Of a DNA stretch of 13,715 nucleotides, positions 7,613 through 13,715 are shown piece after piece (the first letter of the stretch is position 1; each line of letters begins with the position of its first letter). The notes under the pieces were generated by a model that did not search any database, was not told the DNA's origin, and saw only the letters and a list, made by a program, of their open reading frames with translations. The translations under genes were made by a program, and so were the position numbers. This stretch comes from an uncultured Bacteroidaceae bacterium (GTDB taxonomy: Bacteria > Bacteroidota > Bacteroidia > Bacteroidales > Bacteroidaceae). The DNA is taken from contig CAJGCU010000068.1 of NCBI GenBank assembly GCA_904501945.1, forward strand, positions 1-13,715. The letters run 5' to 3'.

Positions 7613-8539
7613 ATGAGCACAAGGACGTTTGCAAACACCTTGACAAAGACTGTCGACGAACTTACACGGCCAGAGTCATATAAAGACCTCTACCATGAGC
7701 ACAAGGACGGAGTGCCACTACCCTCTGGCGAAGTGCTACAAAAGATTGTCGACCTTGCACGAGGAATCATCTTCCCTGGATATTATGGTCGTTCATGCAT
7801 AGATACCAATACGCTGAAGTATCACTTGGGAGTAGATACCGAGCAACTTTATTCATTACTCGTCACTCAGATTCAGGCGGGTCTGTCGTATTCAAACACG
7901 AACGAGAACATTATACCATCGGCAGAATTTGTGTCACCTTGCCTGTCACATTCGGAAATGGAAGTACGCCATCAGGCTGAACTATACGCAGAACTGTTTA
8001 TCAGCAAATTGCCAGAACTCCGGCGCGTGCTTGCTACGGATGTCGTGGCTGCTTTCAACGGTGACCCTGCCGCAAAGAATTACGGCGAAATCATCAGCTG
8101 CTACCCGGTCATCAAGGAGCTGACGGTATATCGCATTGCCCACGAACTATGGAACATGAATGTTCCGCTTATTCCACGAATGCTGACAGAAATGGGGCAT
8201 TCGGAAACGGGCATCGACATCCATCCGGGTGCACAAATCGGAGAATACTTCACGATAGACCATGGCACAGGTGTTGTGATTGGAGAAACCTGTATCATCG
8301 GCAAAAACGTGAAACTGTATCAGGGTGTTACACTGGGAGCGAAGAGTTTCCCGCTTGATGACAAAGGAAACCCCATCAAAGGCATTCCACGCCATCCTAT
8401 TCTGGAAGACGATGTCATTGTTTATTCGAATGCTTCAATTCTAGGAAGAATCACCATCGGAAAAGGTGCTATTATTGGTGGCAACGTATGGGTAACACAA
8501 GACGTGAAGGCAGGAGAAAATATAACGCAGAAAAGATAA
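7613..8539 (+). CDS. cysE: Serine O-acetyltransferase
   Basis: CysE/EpsC transfers acetyl from acetyl-CoA to L-serine, giving O-acetylserine for cysteine synthesis. The 308-residue protein has an N-terminal helical domain (about 1-190) and a C-terminal left-handed beta-helix built of hexapeptide repeats (about 195-300). It shows the family landmarks DIHPGAQIG, then DHGTGVVIGET with Asp216-His217 at the active site, YQGVTLGAKS and GIPRHPILEDDVIVYS. The protein ends in NITQKR and lacks the C-terminal Ile tail that binds cysteine synthase in enterobacterial CysE, so complex formation by that route is not expected. Start chosen at the first ATG, downstream of the promoter. It is followed after 1 nt by the methyltransferase gene. 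Confidence 0.93.
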   Translation: MSTRTFANTLTKTVDELTRPESYKDLYHEHKDGVPLPSGEVLQKIVDLARGIIFPGYYGRSCIDTNTLKYHLGVDTEQLYSLLVTQIQAGLSYSNTNENIIPSAEFVSPCLSHSEMEVRHQAELYAELFISKLPELRRVLATDVVAAFNGDPAAKNYGEIISCYPVIKELTVYRIAHELWNMNVPLIPRMLTEMGHSETGIDIHPGAQIGEYFTIDHGTGVVIGETCIIGKNVKLYQGVTLGAKSFPLDDKGNPIKGIPRHPILEDDVIVYSNASILGRITIGKGAIIGGNVWVTQDVKAGENITQKR

Positions 8540-8540
8540 T

Positions 8541-10268
8541 ATGCAAGAATTCAAAATAATAGCAAAGACTTTCCAGGGACTAGAGGAAGTACTTGCAAAA
8601 GAACTGATTAACTTAGGTGCCAATAATATTGAAATTGGCAGAAGAATGGTGGCTTTCACAGGCGACCAGGAAATGCTTTACAAAGCTAATTTCTGCACAC
8701 GCACAGCAGTAAAAGTCCTGAAGCCTATCAAAGAATTTAAGGCTACGGATGCCGATGAAGTGTATGAAGTGGTCAAGAACATTGACTGGGAACAATACAT
8801 GAACGTGAACAGCACGTTCTTGGTTGATTCCGTGATTTTCAGCGACAATTTCCGTCATTCCAAGTTTGTAGCTTACCGCGTGAAGGATGCTATCGCCGAC
8901 TATTGGAGAGACAAGACTGGCGACCGTCCGAATGTGGGCATCAGCAATCCTGACATCCGCGTCAACATCCACATTGCAGAAGATGTTGTTACTATCTCGC
9001 TTGACTCTTCGGGAGAGAGCCTGCATCAGAGAGGATACAAAACGGCAAATGTTCCCGCTCCTATCAACGAAGTGCTGGCAGCAGGCCTCATTCTGTTAAG
9101 CGGATGGGATGGAGAATGTGACCTTATCGACCCCTTCTGCGGCTCTGGAACTATCGCTATAGAAGCTGCTCTCATTGCATTGAACGTATATCCAGGCGTA
9201 TTCCGCAAAGAATATGCTTTCGAAAAGTGGAAGGACTTCGATGCTGAACTTTTCGACAGAATTTACAACGATGACAGCCAAGAACGCGAGTTCGACCACA
9301 AGATATATGGCTATGACATCAATCGACAGGCCGTACAAATTGCAACTGGCAATGTGCAGAATGCTGGCGTGAAGGATATTGTGAGCATCGAACAGCGTGA
9401 TTTCTATGAGTTTGAACAGCCACGCGACAAAGCTATCATCATCACCAATCCACCATATGGCGACCGCATCACAACGGATGACATTTTCGACCTGTATGAG
9501 ACTATTGGCAAAAACCTCAAACGCAATTTCGTTGGCAACGACGCATGGATTATCACACACCACGAAGAATTGTTCGCCAGAATAGGTTTCCGTCCTTCAA
9601 CAAGATATGCACTTTTCAACGGCTCTCTTGAGTGCGAGTTCCGCAAATATCAGATTTTTGACGGCAAACTCAAGGAAAGACGCGAAGAAGGCATGGACAT
9701 CAAGACGGAAGAGGAGCGCAAGCACAACCTGAAATTCAAGCCTCACAAGAAGAACGAAGATGGAGAATGGGGAGACGAAAGAAAGACTGACGACGAAGCA
9801 CATTACTTCAAGTCAAAGCCTTTCAAAGAAAAGGTATCGAAAGATGTGACAAAAGGACGTACATCTCCTAACTCAAGAATGATGATGTTTGAAGCCGCTG
9901 ATGAAGAAGAGGCAGAAATCATCAACCGCCATCTCGGAAAATGGGGAGACAGGAAGATTTATGCGAACAGAGACAACAAGCCATCTGACCGTAAGGACTC
10001 AAAGAGAGGATTTGAGCCAAGAGGACAGAAGGAAGAACGAACGGAACGTTTCTCAAGCAGAGAGGCTCGTCAGGAGGCAAGAAAAGAATTCTTCTCAAAC
10101 AAAGGCGAGGCTAAGAAACCAAGGAACGAAAAATCGTTTGGCGAGGGTCGCAAAGACTTTCGAGATGACAGACGTCCACGCCGAGATGGAGAGCGACCTG
10201 CTCATAAATTTGGCGGATCGAAAGGCGGGAATCGTCCGTTTCCAGGAAAAAAGGGTGAGAAGAAGTAA
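8541..10268 (+). CDS. rlmL: THUMP-domain class I rRNA methyltransferase (RlmL type) with basic tail
   Basis: This is a 575-residue protein of the COG0116 type. The N-terminal 160 residues form the ferredoxin-like plus THUMP RNA-binding module (FQGLEEVLAKELINLGA, then CTRTAVKVL). The SAM-binding Rossmann domain follows with D197PFCGSGTIAIEAA and the catalytic N303PPYGDR motif typical of N2-guanine methylation of 23S rRNA. The catalytic core ends near residue 375. After that comes about 200 residues rich in Lys, Arg, Glu and Gly, probably disordered, ending in PFPGKKGEKK. The E. coli RlmKL protein is a fusion with a second methyltransferase, which is absent here. The gene lies 1 nt after cysE, so they form an operon, although no functional tie is known. 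The last 158 nt overlap tatD on the other strand. The exact target base is inferred from the family only. Confidence 0.88.
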   Translation: MQEFKIIAKTFQGLEEVLAKELINLGANNIEIGRRMVAFTGDQEMLYKANFCTRTAVKVLKPIKEFKATDADEVYEVVKNIDWEQYMNVNSTFLVDSVIFSDNFRHSKFVAYRVKDAIADYWRDKTGDRPNVGISNPDIRVNIHIAEDVVTISLDSSGESLHQRGYKTANVPAPINEVLAAGLILLSGWDGECDLIDPFCGSGTIAIEAALIALNVYPGVFRKEYAFEKWKDFDAELFDRIYNDDSQEREFDHKIYGYDINRQAVQIATGNVQNAGVKDIVSIEQRDFYEFEQPRDKAIIITNPPYGDRITTDDIFDLYETIGKNLKRNFVGNDAWIITHHEELFARIGFRPSTRYALFNGSLECEFRKYQIFDGKLKERREEGMDIKTEEERKHNLKFKPHKKNEDGEWGDERKTDDEAHYFKSKPFKEKVSKDVTKGRTSPNSRMMMFEAADEEEAEIINRHLGKWGDRKIYANRDNKPSDRKDSKRGFEPRGQKEERTERFSSREARQEARKEFFSNKGEAKKPRNEKSFGEGRKDFRDDRRPRRDGERPAHKFGGSKGGNRPFPGKKGEKK

Positions 10269-10770
10269 AAAAGAAACGTAGTGTTTCTACGTGGTACTGA
10301 TGGCCAAAGGAAAAACAGAATCCTTTGGCCATCAATTGTTTGGCCTGTTCCAACTTTCCACGAAAGCCATGAATAATCCATGGCTGTGGCTGAGTTCCTT
10401 TCATCCGACATTCTTTCTCCAATTCATGACGAAGCGACAGCAACTCATCGAAAGCTTTGACACAATGGACAATGACCGGTTTGCCAACCGACTCAGACAC
10501 TGCGATCTGAGCACGAAAAGCTGCGACCTGGACTGCCAACTCTATTCCACGCACTTTATCCAACCCGCACTCTCCAATAGCCCATACGTCTGCGCTTTCT
10601 GCATGGCTCTGAACCCTATCTACTGATTCTTTCCAATGTACATTCACATCCCATGGATGCAAGCCCACTGACAATTTTACGCCTTCAGGATAAGGCATCA
10701 ATGATTCCGATAAAGGTACGTTCAGAAGACAGGGTACAGAATTGATGATATGGGTATGGAAATCAAACAT
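10111..10770 (-). CDS. tatD: TatD family metal-dependent hydrolase
   Basis: A 219-residue TIM-barrel protein of the TatD DNase family. Metal ligands are all visible: H5-T-H7, Glu67 in GECGLD, His102 in VIVHC, His134 in IIHGFRG, and Asp179 in FLETDDS. The closing segment (LSIRQIYEQVA...LGVDVCHL) is typical of the family's C-terminus. It is somewhat shorter than E. coli TatD (about 260). Homologues degrade DNA, but the physiological substrate is not evident from sequence. The gene is the last of the minus-strand string and starts 25 nt after yidD. Residues 168-219 are encoded antisense to the tail of the rlmL gene; this includes Asp179, so the overlap is under constraint and not a spurious extension. 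Confidence 0.88.
   Translation of the reverse strand: MFDFHTHIINSVPCLLNVPLSESLMPYPEGVKLSVGLHPWDVNVHWKESVDRVQSHAESADVWAIGECGLDKVRGIELAVQVAAFRAQIAVSESVGKPVIVHCVKAFDELLSLRHELEKECRMKGTQPQPWIIHGFRGKLEQAKQLMAKGFCFSFGHQYHVETLRFFFTSSHPFFLETDDSRLSIRQIYEQVALHLGVDVCHLESLCDPRQTIFRSLVS
10298..10334 (+). terminator. 14-bp hairpin after rlmL, inside tatD
   Basis: TGATGGCCAAAGGA (10298-10311) pairs perfectly with TCCTTTGGCCATCA (10321-10334) around a 9-nt loop; ATTGTTTGG follows. It starts 29 nt after the rlmL stop, a normal place for an intrinsic terminator, though the T tract is weak. On the other strand the same bases encode TatD residues 146-158 (LMAKGFCFSFGHQ), a conserved strand and loop. Confidence 0.5.
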
Positions 10771-10795
10771 GAATTTCTACAGACGAGGTTCGGAT

Positions 10796-11068
10796 TTACC
10801 AATGAAACTTCTGAGGAACTGGGTCATACCCGCTTCCACCCCACGGATGGCAGCGCAACAAACGACGGCAAGCCAGATAGAATCCTTTGAACGGGCCATG
10901 CATCTTGATAGCATCAACTGCATATTGGGAGCACGTCGGCGTGAAACGACACGAGGGAGGCAACATCGGGGAGATTGCCATACGATAGAAATGAATGGGA
11001 AGCAGTAAAAGAAAGGAAAGGCCTGAACTGATACACGACAATAAAAAAGAGACGAATTTCATAAGCAT
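10796..11068 (-). CDS. yidD: Membrane protein insertion efficiency factor YidD
   Basis: A 90-residue YidD protein, which supports insertion of membrane proteins together with YidC at the inner membrane. The first 25 residues are hydrophobic and likely an amphipathic or membrane-anchoring helix. The family core follows: HFYRMAISP, then C40-R-F-T-P-T-C46-SQYA, C67 and the [15 protein letters not shown] signature. Two ATG codons are possible (11068 and 11062); neither has a clear ribosome-binding site, and I kept the longer. It begins 15 nt after rnpA, and rnpA-yidD adjacency is widely conserved in bacteria. Confidence 0.95.
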   Translation of the reverse strand: MLMKFVSFLLSCISSGLSFLLLLPIHFYRMAISPMLPPSCRFTPTCSQYAVDAIKMHGPFKGFYLACRRLLRCHPWGGSGYDPVPQKFHW

Positions 11069-11083
11069 TGAGGGAACGGGAAT

Positions 11084-11485
11084 TCAAGCTAAACTTTCCG
11101 AGATTCTGGTCAATGCCTTTACTACACTCTTTCTGACCATGGCATAAGAAGGCATTTTATCAGTAATGCACACAAAGGCTAAGAGAATCCGATAGTCCTT
11201 GTCTTTCAGCACATCCCAAAGTATGTGCTTATTTGTACGATAGGTTTCCCGAATCAGGCGTTTCATTCGATTGCGATCCACTGCATGACGGAAACGTTTT
11301 TTGGGCACGGAAATCAGAATTGAGACTGGAGGAACTTCTGTATTATCTCCCAGAACGTCAACGCGTTGCTTCATATAAACAATTCGCAGGGGAAAGGCTG
11401 CCATAGAAGCATTTCCTCCTGCGAAAAGTTTATCTATTACGAGTTGGCTACAAAGCCTCTCCGATTTCTTAAACGTGTTGTCCAT
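11084..11485 (-). CDS. rnpA: Ribonuclease P protein component
   Basis: RnpA binds the RNase P RNA and the 5' leader of precursor tRNAs. The 133-residue protein is small and basic and carries the signature KKRFRHAVDRNRMKRLIRETYR region (62-83), with the R71-N-R motif that contacts the RNA. The length is slightly above the usual 110-125, with extra residues around 40-52 (RVDVLGDNTEVPP). In many bacteria rnpA follows rpmH; here it follows hemD by 29 nt and precedes yidD, an arrangement I associate with Bacteroidetes. Confidence 0.95.
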   Translation of the reverse strand: MDNTFKKSERLCSQLVIDKLFAGGNASMAAFPLRIVYMKQRVDVLGDNTEVPPVSILISVPKKRFRHAVDRNRMKRLIRETYRTNKHILWDVLKDKDYRILLAFVCITDKMPSYAMVRKSVVKALTRISESLA

Positions 11486-11514
11486 AAGCAGAGAAAACGA
11501 TGAACAACAATCAT

Positions 11515-12249
11515 TTACAATGTCTTTGCGTATGCTTCGATAAGTGCTGGAACTGAACGAAGCTCAGGTGTTGGCTGATAGTCGACACGTATTCCTGCAC
11601 TTTCAGCGGCTTGGATAGTTTTTGTGCCTAAGCATGCAACTTTGATGTCTCCTTGCTGAAAATCAGGGAAATTTTTAATGAGGGAATTGATACCTTCTGG
11701 CGAGAAGAATACCAGCATATTGTAGTCGAATGCCTCATCTGGCGTAAAGTCATTAGGGACTGTATAATACATCACCGCCTCATTGTGGTCAAGATTTGCA
11801 TTGTCCAACATATTCTTCATCTCATCAGTATGGACAGACGACTGCGGGACAAAATATTTCTCCGAACGGTGCTTGGCCATAATGGGAATAAGGTCTGAAA
11901 TGCGACCGCTTTCAGGGAAGAAATTTTTCCTCTTACGATACTGTACATACTTCTGGATATACAAAGAAACTTGCTCTGATACACAGAAATACTTCATGTC
12001 ATCGGGGATTGTTACTCGGAGTTCCTTGCACAATGCAAAAAAATGATCAATTGCATGGCGCGACGTGAACACAACAGCAGTATGTCCTGGAATAGATACC
12101 TTTTGTTGACGAAAATCTTTCGCAGACATCGGTTCAACTTTGATGAAAGGGCGAAAAACCAAATCCACATCGTATTTTTTCGCCACCTCATAATATGGAG
12201 ATTTCTCTGTTTGAGGTTTAGGTTGAGATACTAAGATCTTTGCAGTCAT
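11515..12249 (-). CDS. hemD: Uroporphyrinogen-III synthase family protein
   Basis: A 244-residue HemD-type protein. HemD closes hydroxymethylbilane into uroporphyrinogen III, the branch point to haem, sirohaem and cobalamin. The expected features are the N-terminal ILVSQP strand, the middle AVVFTSRHAIDHFF segment, and the C-terminal VFFSPEGINSLIKNF and VACLGTKTIQAAESAG segments that line the cleft. HemD sequences diverge strongly, so the family call is sound while the activity is inferred. The ATG at 12249 overlaps the TGA of the DUF4271 gene (TGATG), so translation is probably coupled; the frame extends one codon further to a TTG, which I rejected. No other porphyrin gene is in view. Confidence 0.85.
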   Translation of the reverse strand: MTAKILVSQPKPQTEKSPYYEVAKKYDVDLVFRPFIKVEPMSAKDFRQQKVSIPGHTAVVFTSRHAIDHFFALCKELRVTIPDDMKYFCVSEQVSLYIQKYVQYRKRKNFFPESGRISDLIPIMAKHRSEKYFVPQSSVHTDEMKNMLDNANLDHNEAVMYYTVPNDFTPDEAFDYNMLVFFSPEGINSLIKNFPDFQQGDIKVACLGTKTIQAAESAGIRVDYQPTPELRSVPALIEAYAKTL

Positions 12250-13049
12250 CAATATAACAAGTTTTTGACTATAATATTCCCATTAAATAATGTTGCCAAA
12301 TGCCACATTACAAGGGCAGGCAACATTTCTACGCTACAAAAGTACAAAAAAATCAGCAAATAGCCACTTTTTTTTGCCTTAAAGTTAACAAATAGCTTAT
12401 AAAACAAGAATATCTCATAGATAAAGACTACCAAAATGACACTTGCAGTTGCTACTTTCCCCCAAGATGGAGAATAGGTGTCTATCAATGCTATAGGGTA
12501 GAAAAGGTAAGCTGTAAATGCTGTCAAAAACATATATCCTTGCATCCATCTGGAGGCGGATTCTTGATTAAAAAACACCCAGTTAACTACAGAATATAAT
12601 CCAGCTTTCAAATAAACAAAGCACAAACACACCAATGTCCCGACAGCATAAAGCCAATACGGAATGTCCACAACAGGGACGATTCCGCACTGTTCAACGA
12701 TACCATTAAAAAATATCATTGACAAACAGAATGCACTTGTCAATATCAGAAAAAAAATACTGGCTGCCTCTCCTCCATTGTCACCGACACACTCCTCCAC
12801 ATACAAACGCTTGGCAGTGAAAAAATCCTTCAGACGATGACGGAAGGCCACACGAAAATAATACAGTACAACTGCCAATATCAAGCCTGCCAGCATCATC
12901 GCAACCACTACATAGCCATCTTCACACACTGCATACACACGTTCATCCATAGGAACGGTGCTATCGGGCAAAGCAACACCTTCCTTATAAAACTCCGTCC
13001 TATGGATGACGCTGGAATCAATAGCGGTCAGAATACTGTCGTAATTCAT
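12249..13049 (-). CDS. DUF4271 integral membrane protein
   Basis: A 266-residue membrane protein matching the Bacteroidetes DUF4271 family in its arrangement. After a 45-residue N-terminal part there are about six hydrophobic spans (around 50-68, 98-116, 134-156, 166-186, 200-218 and 230-255 from the ATG). No catalytic motif is visible and the function is unknown. The start is the ATG at 13049; a TTG six codons further upstream is less likely. Its stop overlaps the hemD start by one base, and the pairing with hemD suggests the two products are made together. metK ends 44 nt upstream. Confidence 0.85.
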   Translation of the reverse strand: MNYDSILTAIDSSVIHRTEFYKEGVALPDSTVPMDERVYAVCEDGYVVVAMMLAGLILAVVLYYFRVAFRHRLKDFFTAKRLYVEECVGDNGGEAASIFFLILTSAFCLSMIFFNGIVEQCGIVPVVDIPYWLYAVGTLVCLCFVYLKAGLYSVVNWVFFNQESASRWMQGYMFLTAFTAYLFYPIALIDTYSPSWGKVATASVILVVFIYEIFLFYKLFVNFKAKKSGYLLIFLYFCSVEMLPALVMWHLATLFNGNIIVKNLLY

Positions 13050-13093
13050 GAAAAATAGGCAATACAAGGCTATACTGCACTTTCGCTAAACAT

Positions 13094-13715
13094 TCAGTCT
13101 TTTAAGCCAAACATCTCCTTAATGGCTGGCTGATAGGCTTCAGTCTCTTCCCATGGGAAAAGCGTCACCATCATCTCTACATCGCCCTGATAACGGTTCG
13201 TGAACTTCTTGATTACCTTCTCCGTCTTCCTGCCGAAGTGGCCATAAGATGCCGTCTCCTGATAGATAGGCTTACGCAAGTCGAAACGCTTCTCAATTGC
13301 ATGAGGACGCAAATCGAAAATCTCATCTATCTTCTCAGCAATCTCACCATCCGACATCGCCACCTTTGAAGTGCCGTAAGTATTTACATAGATGCTGACT
13401 GGCTTCGCCACACCAATAGCATAACTAAGCTGTACAAGCATCTCGTCTGCCACACCTGCCACCACCATATTCTTAGCAATATGCCGAGCCGCATAAGCAG
13501 CCGAACGGTCAACCTTGCTAGGGTCTTTTCCAGAAAACGCACCCCCTCCATGAGCTCCACGCCCACCATAAGTGTCAACAATAATCTTTCTTCCTGTCAA
13601 TCCCGTGTCACCATGAGGACCGCCAATCACAAACTTTCCAGTCGGATTTACATGATAAGTAATATCACTCTTAAAAAGTGAAGCAATCTTCTCATTACCA
13701 ATCTCTTCGATTACA
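13094..13715 (-). CDS. metK: S-adenosylmethionine synthase, 5' end outside window
   Basis: MetK makes S-adenosylmethionine from methionine and ATP. Only the C-terminal 206 or so residues are in the window; the frame is open to the right edge ([15 protein letters not shown] precedes), so the gene continues beyond it. An apparent start at 13630 is an internal GTG in FVIGGPHGD. The segment shows [16 protein letters not shown], then the [19 protein letters not shown] signature with the Lys of the active site, and ends in KEMFGLKD. It heads the minus-strand string visible here, and its product supplies the methyl donor used by enzymes such as the neighbouring RlmL-type protein; that link is general, not specific. 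Confidence 0.97.
   Translation of the reverse strand, partial: VIEEIGNEKIASLFKSDITYHVNPTGKFVIGGPHGDTGLTGRKIIVDTYGGRGAHGGGAFSGKDPSKVDRSAAYAARHIAKNMVVAGVADEMLVQLSYAIGVAKPVSIYVNTYGTSKVAMSDGEIAEKIDEIFDLRPHAIEKRFDLRKPIYQETASYGHFGRKTEKVIKKFTNRYQGDVEMMVTLFPWEETEAYQPAIKEMFGLKD

Noticed and set aside
8613..9563. 137- and 155-codon minus-strand frames inside rlmL
   Set aside because: Antisense to the THUMP and SAM-binding motifs; no family likeness and no promoter.
9889..10281. 130-codon frame overlapping the rlmL tail on the same strand
   Set aside because: Alternative frame of low-complexity Lys/Arg/Glu sequence; the rlmL frame is continuous with the enzyme core.

Overview
The window looks like a piece of a Bacteroidales chromosome, most likely a Prevotella/Segatella-type genome. 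Three things point there. Two divergent promoters fit the Bacteroidetes form (TTG, a 19-21 nt spacer, TAnnTTTG), and start codons lack clear Shine-Dalgarno sequences. A metK, DUF4271, hemD, rnpA, yidD, tatD gene string is of the Bacteroidetes kind, and the protein sequences fit that group. The genus is an inference.

Left part (11-5901, + strand): an AT-rich accessory cluster, closely spaced and all in one direction. In order it encodes a PD-(D/E)XK nuclease-superfamily protein, a TerB-like/zinc-ribbon/single-TM protein, an SPFH (band-7) protein ending in a GYF_2 domain, a small second GYF_2 protein that looks like a partial duplicate of the SPFH protein's C-terminus, a secreted protein with weak MORN-like repeats, and possibly a 49-residue membrane peptide coupled by an ATGA overlap. 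I read this as a candidate undescribed membrane-associated stress or defence module. It resembles in parts the Bacillus ydjFGHI type of SPFH/zinc-ribbon operon. Its function cannot be shown from sequence alone.

Middle (5756-6147): mostly noncoding, with a perfect 19-bp hairpin, an imperfect inverted repeat, and the hairpin that probably ends purD transcription.

Core metabolism (6148-8539): purD (purine synthesis, - strand) and cysE (cysteine synthesis, + strand) are transcribed away from each other. Their 166-nt intergenic region holds both promoters embedded in TCAATT-type heptad repeats. cysE is followed after 1 nt by a THUMP/RlmL-type rRNA methyltransferase gene with a long basic tail.

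Right part (10111-13715, - strand): a tight string of metK (cut by the window edge), a DUF4271 membrane protein, hemD, rnpA, yidD and tatD. The end of tatD overlaps the end of the rlmL-like gene antisense by 158 nt. The conserved metal-binding Asp of TatD lies inside the overlap, and a 14-bp perfect hairpin that could terminate rlmL lies inside tatD.
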